Source: Knoxdaviesia capensis (taxonomy: Eukaryota > Ascomycota > Sordariomycetes > Microascales > Gondwanamycetaceae). Taken from it: a stretch of DNA of 64,000 nt. The notes beneath the pieces are model-generated. The model was not told the DNA's origin. It was given only the letters and a program-made list of their open reading frames with translations, and searched no databases. The stretch spans positions 2,536,579 to 2,600,578 of the forward strand of contig LNGK01000004.1 of the NCBI GenBank assembly GCA_001510575.1. Reading direction: 5' to 3'. Below are positions 55,213 to 64,000 of the stretch, piece by piece. The translations under genes and the position numbers were made by a program. Positions within the stretch are counted from its first letter, which is position 1; every line of letters begins with the position of its first letter.

Positions 55213-57780
55213 ATGCGTCCTCCGAGGATAATAATCCTCTTTTTCTTCACCACCGCCTGCGTTTTCCTCATTATTCGCGTCGCCTCCTCACACTCCCACA
55301 CACGCGACGCCATCCCTGCCCAGAGCATTCCCACCGGGAGCCGGACCATTCTGGCTCCGTTGATCTCCTTCAGTCTGCCGTTTGCCCTGTTCCCACCAAC
55401 CGCCGACATTATCCTGCGAGACGACAACAGCACTTCGTTTCCTGCCCGCCCCGCCGCCTTCGGGCCCGATCCGCCCGAGGCTGGCCTGGTCGGCCAACTG
55501 TGGATCGGCAGCGAATTCACCGACGATAACCTGGCCGAGGGCGAGGGTGAAGGCGAGTTGGGGTGCAGCGACATTCCGGGATGGGACGATGGCAGTTCTA
55601 GCGACTCCCTGAAGATGATGTCCAAAGTCTCGTCCAAACGCCCGTCCCACGTGTCGACCGACTCCAAGCAACAAACCAAGCGCGCTATCGCCGACGGTCC
55701 CATGGTGGCCAGCGAACCTCGACCCAACCGTAAACCCTCTGCGCCGGTCGACGACGGCACCGATGACTACCTCCACCAAGAACTGTCCGGGTCGCCCCGC
55801 TACCAACATGATGCTACCGGTCCGGGCAGCACCAGCCACGCCGATATACAGTCGATCCAAGAGTCCGCCGAGATTGCTGGCAAGGTGGTGTTGATAAGCC
55901 GCGGTGGCTGTGGGTTTCTGGAGAAGGTCAAATGGGCTCAGCGCCGTGGCGCGAAGGCCGTTATTGTCGGCGATAGCCGCAAGGATGGCCCGCTCATCCA
56001 GATGTTTGCGCGGGGTGACACATCGAACGTTACTATCCCGTCGCTGTTCATCTCGCGAACATCGGCCCAGATGCTGGCGTCGCTGTCGCTTCCCGGAAGC
56101 TTCATCGAGGACACTATTGACGAGAATGGCAAGCCGGCTCTTAAGGTGCAGCACAGTGCTAAGAAGCCTGCCTCCAGCGCTAAAGCCAAAGCCAACAAGG
56201 CGGCCTCGTCTCCTGCCAACGCTGGCGGACCTCTCCAGCAGCACGAGGCCCACAAGGCCGCCGATGACAAGCCGGCGGCGAAGGTCGAGTCGCACTCGTG
56301 GGTGTGGAACCTGTTCCACCCTGGGCATACCGGCGGACGCCGGAAGTCAACCTCTAGTGACTGGGTCATGGTCGACGATTGGAACGACGAGAAGGACAAG
56401 CAGATCACCAAGAGCCTCGCCAAGTCCGAGCCTAGCAACCAAGACATCCCTTCTAGGTCGGCCGCGGACAACATCCTCAGCGACGACACTGCCGACATCA
56501 CCGACGCAGACGCCCCCGACAACGAAAAGACCAAGGGCACCAGCCACGCCACGTTCATGGCCAACCTGTTCCACAGCGACGGCAGCGACAAGTCGGAGCA
56601 GGGCGAACCCATCCCCGAAGCGCCGGAGACGATTGCTTACAAGCCCGCCAACAACGACTTGTCGGCTGCCGAGGGCCGCGACGGGCTGTGGGTGGTTATC
56701 AAGCCCAACGGATACTCGACCAGCGCGCTGCTAGACACGCTCCTGGTGCTGGTGATTAGCCCGCTCGTCACGCTATCAGTGGTGTACACTCTGCTGATCG
56801 TGCGAGCGCGGATCCGGCGGCGCCGGTGGCGCGCACCCAAGTCGATCGTCGAGCAGCTCCCCGTGCGCACATTTCGACGCATCTCGCCGTCGCCGACACC
56901 GTCCCCACGGTTACCTTCGCCAAACAGCTCGTCGCCCACCACACCACTGCTGCAAGCGTCTGGCAGCGCTGCCTCGAGGTCACGGCCGCGGTCTAGAACG
57001 ACGTCGGCCGTGCCGGAGCCCAGCGACTACCTTACAGTGGATACCAGCCTGATTGCCGCCGCCGCCGCTGCGGCGTCCTCTGCCATGCCGTCGTCGTCGT
57101 CGCCCAACGCGCCGGCGGCGGCGGGCAGCAACACTGCGCGCAACGAGGCGCGTGGCCAGCGGCAGAGCGAGTGGAAGAAGTACATGGGGCGGCAGATCGA
57201 GTGCGCGGTGTGTCTGGAGGAGTACATTGACGGGGTTAGCCGGGTGATGAGTCTGCCGTGCGGGCACGAGTTCCACGTCGACTGCATCACGCCATGGCTG
57301 ACGACGCGGCGGCGCACGTGCCCGATCTGCAAGGGCGACGTGGTGCGCAGCCTGGCCAAGGGCCCGGTGACCAGCCCGCGCTACGAGCCCTACCAGCCCG
57401 GCGACGACGACGGCCTGGCCGGCACGTTCTCGGGGTTTGCGGCGGCGGCGGCGGCGGCGACGTCTGGTGCCGGCGGGTCTGGCGCGGGCGCGCTGGGTGT
57501 TGGCGGGCTGCGGTCGCAGGCCCATAACAACAGCAACATCAACAACAGCAGCAGCAATACCGGCAACGCGCTCGGCGATGTCGACTCGGACCTGGAGAGC
57601 GGACTGCTGCCGTCGCCGCGCCACCGGTCGATCGGCGCGCGGGCCGACCGGCTGCTGGGCATGCTGTCGAGTAGCTGGGGCAGCTCGGTGCGGTCCGGGT
57701 CGGCGTCGCCGCCGCCGCGGCGGTCGGGGCGCGGGGCGGACACGGATGACTACGAGCCGGACTCGATGTACCGGTTCTGA
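55213..57780 (+). CDS. PA-TM-RING E3 ubiquitin ligase
   Basis: An intronless 855-residue protein. The start MRPPRIIILFFFTTACVFLII forms a signal peptide or anchor. A protease-associated (PA) domain covers about residues 60-310, with GKVVLISRGGCGFLEKVKWA and AKAVIVGDSR as its clearest blocks. A hydrophilic stretch follows. A transmembrane helix at about 505-530 (LLDTLLVLVISPLVTLSVVY) is followed by basic residues, then a Pro/Ser linker. The RING-H2 finger has Cys/His at 664, 667, 683, 685, 688, 691, 703 and 706. The C-terminal tail is Gly/Ala/Asn-rich. This is the architecture of RNF13/RNF167-type endomembrane ligases: the PA domain in the lumen of endosomes or vacuole and the RING in the cytosol. 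Substrates are unknown. The long CT-rich leader upstream is notable. A tetranucleotide repeat follows the stop. Confidence 0.9.
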   Translation: MRPPRIIILFFFTTACVFLIIRVASSHSHTRDAIPAQSIPTGSRTILAPLISFSLPFALFPPTADIILRDDNSTSFPARPAAFGPDPPEAGLVGQLWIGSEFTDDNLAEGEGEGELGCSDIPGWDDGSSSDSLKMMSKVSSKRPSHVSTDSKQQTKRAIADGPMVASEPRPNRKPSAPVDDGTDDYLHQELSGSPRYQHDATGPGSTSHADIQSIQESAEIAGKVVLISRGGCGFLEKVKWAQRRGAKAVIVGDSRKDGPLIQMFARGDTSNVTIPSLFISRTSAQMLASLSLPGSFIEDTIDENGKPALKVQHSAKKPASSAKAKANKAASSPANAGGPLQQHEAHKAADDKPAAKVESHSWVWNLFHPGHTGGRRKSTSSDWVMVDDWNDEKDKQITKSLAKSEPSNQDIPSRSAADNILSDDTADITDADAPDNEKTKGTSHATFMANLFHSDGSDKSEQGEPIPEAPETIAYKPANNDLSAAEGRDGLWVVIKPNGYSTSALLDTLLVLVISPLVTLSVVYTLLIVRARIRRRRWRAPKSIVEQLPVRTFRRISPSPTPSPRLPSPNSSSPTTPLLQASGSAASRSRPRSRTTSAVPEPSDYLTVDTSLIAAAAAAASSAMPSSSSPNAPAAAGSNTARNEARGQRQSEWKKYMGRQIECAVCLEEYIDGVSRVMSLPCGHEFHVDCITPWLTTRRRTCPICKGDVVRSLAKGPVTSPRYEPYQPGDDDGLAGTFSGFAAAAAAATSGAGGSGAGALGVGGLRSQAHNNSNINNSSSNTGNALGDVDSDLESGLLPSPRHRSIGARADRLLGMLSSSWGSSVRSGSASPPPRRSGRGADTDDYEPDSMYRF

Positions 57781-57799
57781 CGGCACTGCTTCTACGCAG

Positions 57800-57832
<33 letters not shown>

Positions 57833-59155
57833 TTTTTCCTCTTGTAGTCCTAACTCATATGCCTCCGTTCTTCGGCGGTTTGGAAACACTTGCACTTGGT
57901 GGATATCTCTCTCTTTCTTGTTTACTTTCTCTTTTGTCTTCTTCATCACTGCTGGGTGCTTGCAGTTTCTGGTTCTACCCTCTCTCTTCTTTTCCCACCT
58001 TCCCCGCTCCTCTATCTCATCTCACCCACCCCCTTTTCCTTTGTTTCTGCATTCTTTTTTTTTCGGATACGATTGTCATGACTTCCTGCTGCTTCTATCA
58101 CTTACTACCCACACTCGCTTGCTTTTTGTCTCTTTTTCTGTCTTTTTGGCTATTTTGCGGTCTTCTTCCTAGGGATAACCTCACACTACACATTTTACTG
58201 TACTCAGGTGAATCAATTACTAGTCCGCTCTGCCCAGCTCAAGCTTCTTGTGCCCTATGTCGGATGCTTGTACGTGACTTTCTTATGCTATGTTGAAGTA
58301 CTAGTTAATCTCCTGGAAGAGTGAGTACGTCTTCTGGAGCAGTCTGACTGCCTGGAAGAGACTATGCCGTGATACTTGGTCAGACCTTCGGTGCATTCGC
58401 TTCTGAGAACTTGTAGAAGACCACTCGAATATCGCCGAGGCTGTGACCAAGCTGCGTTGACATCCGCGTCCAGCGCCGCCTTGACCTGGACGTGTGCATC
58501 ACCGGAATGTTTCTTCCTCGCTGGCTATTCACCGCATGCTCAGTGTATGCGGAACCCGGGTTTGGCATTGTAGCTAACACAACAGAAAACAGTAAGAGAT
58601 ACTTCAGCAAAATGAACCGGACATAACCATCCTTTGAAAGAAAAAAAGAAATTGAGATCCCCAACTCAGCGCGTTCCGCTCCCTCTTCAACCCCCAAGCA
58701 TCATCATCATCATCTTCTTCAACATCATCCCCTCCCTACCAGCGGAACTTTGTCTTCCCTCCCGTTCGACCGTCTTTGACTCCCCCACGCCAGATCCGTT
58801 CCAGCCCCGAAACCCAGGGGTTTTGAAAACCAAAACTTGGAGAAACAAAACAGCAAAGTCCCCCGTGCATCAGCGTCCGGGATACAGAGTTATCCCAAAG
58901 TCTAAATGGACAGAGTGAGAAAAGAAGTGAAGATGATTCCAGAACCAAAAAAAAAAAAAAAAAAGTGAAAAGAAACACGGGATCATGAAAGAGACCAAGA
59001 AACGAGGTGAGAGTGAGTCCAGGACCAAGAAAAACAACAACAGAGAAGAACAAGAAAAGAGCAAGACGGAAAATAACTCGGGCCAACGATCTGCCATCCC
59101 ACACACCCTTTACACACTCTTCCTCTGACTCTACCTCCACAGGAACCTGCTGTGT
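57781..59155. other. Convergent 3' intergenic region
   Basis: It lies between the RING gene (+) and the ABC gene (-). A (GTCT)n tract directly follows the RING gene stop, the + strand is pyrimidine-rich from 57900 to 58150, a short CAT repeat lies at 58700-58715, and A-rich DNA occupies 58946-59060. No gene is supported. Confidence 0.6.
57801..57832. repeat. (GTCT)n tetranucleotide repeat
   Basis: Eight units, 20 bp after the stop codon of the RING gene, so probably within its 3' UTR. Confidence 0.95.
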
Positions 59156-61588
59156 TTAGATCTCGCATAGCTGCGCATACTTGCCCCCATCGCCAACAAG
59201 CTCGTCATGCATCCCGCGCTCACACACGCGGCCGTCCTCGAGGTACAGCACCGAGTCCGCGTCGCGCGTCGCCGCACACGGCCGCCGCACCGCCATGAAC
59301 GTGGTGCGCCCGGCGCACAGCAGCCGCACCGCCTCGCGCACTGCCGGCGCGTTGGCAGTGCCCGTCGGCGTATCCGCCAGCCACGCGCCGTGCGAGTCGT
59401 CGATGACGATGATGCGCGGGTTGCGCAGTAGGATGCGCGCCAGTGCGAGCAGCTGCACCTGCCACACGGCCAGCGCGTGCGTGTGGCCGTCGCCGCCGGC
59501 GCCGATGACGGTCGCGTAGCCGTGCGGCAGCGCCGCGATGGTCTCGTGCAGGCCGACCTGCATGCACGCGGCGCGCACGTCATCCTCCGACGCGCACGGC
59601 CACGCGCACAGCACGTTGTCCATGATGCTGGCGGTGAGGACGTGCACCACGGGCGGGAGGATGCCGATGCAGTCGCGCAGGCGGTGCACCGGCAGCGTCA
59701 CCACGTCGTGGCCGTCAATCACGACCGCGCCGGAAGATACCTCCAGACGGCGGTGGATCAGGGACAGAAGCGCCGTCTTGCCCGCACCGGCGGGGCCGAC
59801 GATGGCCACGCGATAGCCGGGGCAGGCGGAGATGTCGACAGACGACAGAATCGCGTGGCTGGGCTTCATAGGCAACACGAGACCGACGTTGCGGAACTGC
59901 ACCGCGCCAGAGAACACGCACGGATAGTTCTCAATGGCCTTGCGCTGCGTCTCCTGCTGGCGAAGGCGCTGGTTGAGGAACACCTCGGCATCTTTCATAA
60001 TCGGGCCCAGCTTGACGTATCGTCCGGAGAAGTCGAGCAGCGGCGACGACAGAACTGCCCACACGGCGAGAAGCATGGCGAAACTGCTAATCGACGTCGT
60101 ATAGGTGATGGACGGCATGTCCTGGGCGACCACCATGCATGAGCCGAGGATTCCGAAAAACAGAACAATCGACTGCGTTCCCTGGGCGTACAGCGACGAG
60201 AACACCGGCCGCCAGCGGGCGCGGAACCGGAGAATCGGATCTACTGAGGGGACCGGAGACGGATTCGATCTCACCGAGCTGGTGATCTCCTCGCCGCCGC
60301 CGTTGCCACCCAGAATCATGGTTCCAGCAATGACGAGAACAACTGCAGTCACTCCGACAATGCACGCAGCGTACAGGTTAACCAGGTGACCGAGAATAGC
60401 GACGCCAATGCACACATCCAGAACCGCGGGAATCAAGTGCTCGGCTAGCTCCTGCATCATCACCACCAGGGCTTCCGCCTTGACACGGGTGCCGGTGGTG
60501 GTATCCGGCAGCTCCGGGGTCAGGGCAATCAGATGGCCCAGAGCCATCTGGCTGAGACGATCATAGATACGCCCCTCAATGTCAATCTGCGCAACCGATC
60601 CCACCAGGTTCAGCCCGCCGATGCCGGCCAGAATGCGACAGAACAGCCAATTGGCAATCTCAATCCACACTTTGGAGGTCAACCCGACCTCGGTGCCCGA
60701 CGCCGCCAAGGCCTCAATGTGATCGGCAATGTGGCCGAGGCCGACCACCAGAATGACATTGATGGCACGCATGGCCACCGTATAGAGCACCAGGCCTCCA
60801 AGCGCCAGCTGGGCGCGGCGGTTGTTTCGCGGCCACACCAGAGGCAGGGTGGTGGCCACAATGCGCGTGTAACCGGACAGACCCGCCTTCCACATGTCCT
60901 CCAGATAGCGGGGTTTGGCAATGAAATGGATGGTCTCCGGCTGCAGGTTCTCGATTGAGCAGCTCGCGTTGTGCATCGTCGTGGCCAGCCGGCTCTTTTC
61001 GGACGGCGATCCTCCGTGGGCCTCCATGTCGGGGTCACCAGCACGTGCATCCTCGGACCAAAACCCGGCAGCACATGCCTCCAGAGCCAGAAGCCAAGTG
61101 GTGGCGAGTCGCATCACACGGAACGACAGCGTACTGATGAGCATCGCGTTACTGCCATAGGCTGGTGCTTCGGCAACACAAAGGCCAACCTCGAGCAGAA
61201 AGCCAACAAGCCAGACAATCATGTGTGACAGCCACACGGTATCACCAGTCGACAGACGGGCAGTCAGATAGCGGCCAATGAGGCTCCAGAGCGTAGCAGT
61301 GGCCAGGAGCAACATGGGACGGCCACCGTTGGTGGAAATGTCAAAGCCGGTGTCTATGTACGACACAGCCACAGCGGTCGCGGAGTGCATTCCATACGAT
61401 ACGGCCATGAAAATGCAGCCGTACAGGAACAGCGTGGCGCCTCGGGATGCCATCTGACGTGTCTGCACACGGGAGGTCCCGGATTGACCCGAGGCAAAGC
61501 CGCACAGTCCGGCCACGATCAGAAGCATGACGGCCGGATATGCCAGCTCCATGTTCCGAAGAACAGCGTCGTGGTGGAATTGGGCCAT
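59156..61588 (-). CDS. ABC half-transporter with degenerate ATPase motifs
   Basis: An intronless 810-residue protein. An extra N-terminal membrane region (about residues 1-170, several hydrophobic helices) precedes a six-helix ABC transmembrane domain and a C-terminal nucleotide-binding domain, the layout of ABCB6/HMT1-like half-transporters. Walker A is intact (GPAGAGKT, Lys604). The other motifs are not: the Q-loop Gln is Pro (GILPPVV), the LSGGQ signature reads LAVWQ, Walker B ends Asp730-Asp731 where Asp-Glu is expected, and the switch His is Val (FMAVRRP). The frame is uninterrupted, so the gene looks maintained. It may bind but hardly hydrolyse ATP, work as the inactive partner of a heterodimer, or have a regulatory role. 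Membrane location (vacuole or mitochondrion in relatives) is not decided by the sequence. It converges on the RING ligase gene. Confidence 0.85.
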   Translation of the reverse strand: MAQFHHDAVLRNMELAYPAVMLLIVAGLCGFASGQSGTSRVQTRQMASRGATLFLYGCIFMAVSYGMHSATAVAVSYIDTGFDISTNGGRPMLLLATATLWSLIGRYLTARLSTGDTVWLSHMIVWLVGFLLEVGLCVAEAPAYGSNAMLISTLSFRVMRLATTWLLALEACAAGFWSEDARAGDPDMEAHGGSPSEKSRLATTMHNASCSIENLQPETIHFIAKPRYLEDMWKAGLSGYTRIVATTLPLVWPRNNRRAQLALGGLVLYTVAMRAINVILVVGLGHIADHIEALAASGTEVGLTSKVWIEIANWLFCRILAGIGGLNLVGSVAQIDIEGRIYDRLSQMALGHLIALTPELPDTTTGTRVKAEALVVMMQELAEHLIPAVLDVCIGVAILGHLVNLYAACIVGVTAVVLVIAGTMILGGNGGGEEITSSVRSNPSPVPSVDPILRFRARWRPVFSSLYAQGTQSIVLFFGILGSCMVVAQDMPSITYTTSISSFAMLLAVWAVLSSPLLDFSGRYVKLGPIMKDAEVFLNQRLRQQETQRKAIENYPCVFSGAVQFRNVGLVLPMKPSHAILSSVDISACPGYRVAIVGPAGAGKTALLSLIHRRLEVSSGAVVIDGHDVVTLPVHRLRDCIGILPPVVHVLTASIMDNVLCAWPCASEDDVRAACMQVGLHETIAALPHGYATVIGAGGDGHTHALAVWQVQLLALARILLRNPRIIVIDDSHGAWLADTPTGTANAPAVREAVRLLCAGRTTFMAVRRPCAATRDADSVLYLEDGRVCERGMHDELVGDGGKYAQLCEI

Positions 61589-64000
61589 ATCGTCAAGGTC
61601 TGGCCTGAAGTGAAGATCTTGGATATGATAGAGAGGCCCGCCTCGATCACGCCTTTTTGGATGTGAGGGCTGGACGATCTATATGTAGCAGGCAGATCTG
61701 AGGAATGAATATTCACACGTCAGAAAAAGAAAAAGCACAGAAAATCCCAGTGAAGACCGATGATCCTGGTACTTACAGAGCAATAACGCGAAGCATATAT
61801 ATGCAAGTAAATGCTTCGTGGGTGGTGGTTGTCGAGTGGCGGGAGAACCGGATGAGGGGTGGAGAAGTGCCCGATGACCGTCACAGTAATATCCGGGATG
61901 GTGAAAGATGGACCCCAAAAATAAGAAGCAAAGTCAAGAGAGATTCCGAAGCTGGGAGCTCGTATAGCCACAACCAAAGTTGCCACCACAGTCAGTACCC
62001 AGTAAAAAAAAAAGAGAACAAAAAAGAGGTGTTGGAGATGAGCGGTATATATCACCAACACTTGGAGAGGAAGAGGTGAAGATATACCGAGAAAAAATAT
62101 TAAAAAAAAATCAAGATGAAAATGAGATGAAAAAGAAAAAAGAAGAGAAGGAGAAGATTTCCACAGTTATCCTTTATCACCTAGGAAGGATACGGAATAT
62201 AAAGGGGACACCGAAAGACGAGACAGAACACCCAGATGGCAAAAATAAAAAAAATATAACCGGAGGCCATTCGCGTACACAAACGACGACGGGCAAATGC
62301 AGCAAACGGAGTCGATCCAAGCACCAACAGCAGCAGAAAGATTGGCCTAAAAAACACACAAGACTGCATTGGCAAACCGCATCTGCATGGCATATGACAC
62401 TAAACCGACCCAGTGGATAGGATGGAGGAAAAAGATGCAGTACTAGAATCATAGAGCGGCCGACGATTGTGCCAACACATACATCAACTCTCAAGATCTG
62501 CAGCCAGCCAACACGTCCCGTGCCGATTGTCTGTAGAGTAGAGTGTAGTGCACGGCTTTAGCGATGCCGCATGACTTGGAGAGGGCTACCAGGAAATATC
62601 TTGCAAGGCCGTTTGGCTATGCTATCTGCTGGTGTGCAAAAGAGGGCTGTCAGCACTGCACGTACATACTGAGCTACATGTGTCTATACAAACAACACCT
62701 CCACGGTGTGGTGTGGAAGTGTAAAGACATGGGTGGGTGGGTGTGTGAGTGAGATGACTTTCTGCTGTATGGAGGCCGGTTTGTGTTGGTAGAGGTGGGC
62801 TATGCTTCGTGACTGGGTTAAAAGAGACAGACAGGAAGAGGGGATATCACATCACAACCAACCATGGAATTCCAGCAAACGAGCACTGCAAGTTGTTTGG
62901 GTGCTTTTTGTGGGAAGTCTTGTTCGTTTAGTGCTTGTCGTTGGTGGAGATGGGTGGGTGGGTAATGTCTCGTTTGGATATTCTCTCGTACCGTGTAAGT
63001 CTTCTTCGCTGGCCCGACTGGGTTTCTGCTCGTTTATGTGAGTTTCCGTCATCCGGATGCAAGACTGCCTGTTCCAGGGCTTCTGATTCCTGTGATGGAC
63101 CCTGGATACATAGAGTCGGCATGCCTGCTCTCACACCGCAACCCCTGCCCTGACGGCCCCGTTCTCACTTCTGGCAGCATACGAAAGAGGAAGACTGAGA
63201 ATCCGAGAGAGGGCGAGTGAGAGAGCGAGAGGGTGGGTGGTATCATCTCCTGAAAGACATGTTAATCACCATCCTTGCCACACTAATGCACTCCTCCGGT
63301 TTTGACTCACCTCACAAGAGAAGAAAAAAAGAGAATGAATCCCATATTAAGCCAACAACACGGGCTCGTTTGCGGCTTCGGCTTTGCCCTGATGTTTGCC
63401 TGTCCGTCCGTCCCTATATTTGATGCAACAAGAAATGAGTGGGTTAGTGGACCAATTACATCTGAAAAAAAGATCTTCTCGATGACATCCCAAGTTCGGT
63501 CTCTAAGCTTGAACAAGGTGGAACAAAATGGGATAAGCCAGACATGCAACCGTAGCAGAAGAGCCAGCACATCGCTCAGCGCCGGTCTCTAATCCCAATG
63601 TAGATACGCCTGTATGCAGGACGGCGAAACCGGGGTTGGACTGTGGATTTGGGCGTGAGTTTAGTATCGACCAGGCCAGAAAAACGCAGCACACCTAGCT
63701 ATCTGGACAGTGGCTGAGTTTGCGTTTTTTTTGGAGTGGGTGGTGCGTGAAGTGAGACGCCGTTTGTCGGTACTTCTGAGGTCTCTCGCAGCTCCTCCGA
63801 TCAACGGTGGCTTGGTTCTGAGAGAAAGCCAGACACACCACTCTTGCCCAGATATTCTCCCCTCGACGGTATGCCCTCTCCCTTGGGATCGGTGCTCACA
63901 TCGCCGGCCTGCTTCTCACTCTCTCAGTTTTCTTCCCTCGTTTTCATTCCCCCACGCTGTGGTCATTTCATGGTCAGTTATCTGGATCATCCCTATCTGC
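61589..64000. other. ABC gene upstream region, no further gene seen
   Basis: Mixed AT-rich and A/G-rich DNA, purine-rich at 62080-62160. Short frames to the end of the window show no family signature. A gene beginning beyond the window edge cannot be judged. Confidence 0.5.

Overview
The window looks like nuclear DNA of a filamentous ascomycete (Pezizomycotina). Genes are interrupted by short introns (about 62-150 bp) with GTRNGT donors, CTAAC-like branch points and CAG/TAG acceptors. Several proteins have fungal-type architectures: a ferric reductase, an Elp6, a Sos7-type kinetochore protein, a PFHxxC/F-box-like protein and a PA-TM-RING ligase. Coding DNA is GC-rich and alanine-rich. Intergenic DNA is full of purine/pyrimidine-skewed tracts and microsatellites. 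I cannot name the species.

Layout. 1-4.2 kb: no supported gene. 4.7-6.9 kb (+): fungal F-box-like protein, three exons resolved, 5' end unresolved. 8.0-8.2 kb (-): small Cys-rich 'CGH' protein behind a TATA box. 8.7-9.2 kb (-): an eIF5A-family pseudogene broken by frameshifts. 10.9-13.6 kb (+): six-exon ferric reductase whose splice model restores all four haem histidines. 14.4-17.2 kb (-): three-exon fungal protein resembling the DUF7924 type. 19.1-19.8 kb (+): SAM methyltransferase. 20.4-21.4 kb (+): Elongator subunit Elp6. 22.2-23.0 kb (-): ribosomal protein eL37 in four small exons. 24.0-25.8 kb (-): Gdt1-type Golgi Mn2+/Ca2+ transporter. 28.2-30.4 kb (+): MFS transporter with a 12-His tract. 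30.8-31.8 kb (-): Sos7-like kinetochore protein. 32.7-34.4 kb (+): RS/His-rich nuclear-type protein. 35.3-39.2 kb (-): about 1,200-residue disordered protein. 42.2-43.0 kb (-): small basic Ala-rich protein. 43.0-55.2 kb: 12 kb without a supportable gene. 55.2-57.8 kb (+): PA-TM-RING ubiquitin ligase. 59.2-61.6 kb (-): ABC transporter with a heavily degenerate nucleotide-binding domain. A 105-bp run of N lies at 40.5 kb.

The genes are mostly unrelated housekeeping and membrane functions in alternating orientation: iron reduction, Golgi Mn/Ca transport, tRNA wobble modification, ribosome, kinetochore, protein turnover and export. I see no biosynthetic cluster, no transposon with coding capacity, no tRNA or rRNA, and no convincing new multi-gene system. 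The best leads are the ABC protein that keeps Walker A but has lost the other catalytic motifs, the decayed eIF5A paralogue missing the hypusine loop, the 12-kb gene-free block, and recurrent TTAGGG-type boxes in intergenic DNA.

Start positions assume ATG. Many long open frames here begin at GTG or TTG, or are antisense shadows of GC-rich genes, and were not used.
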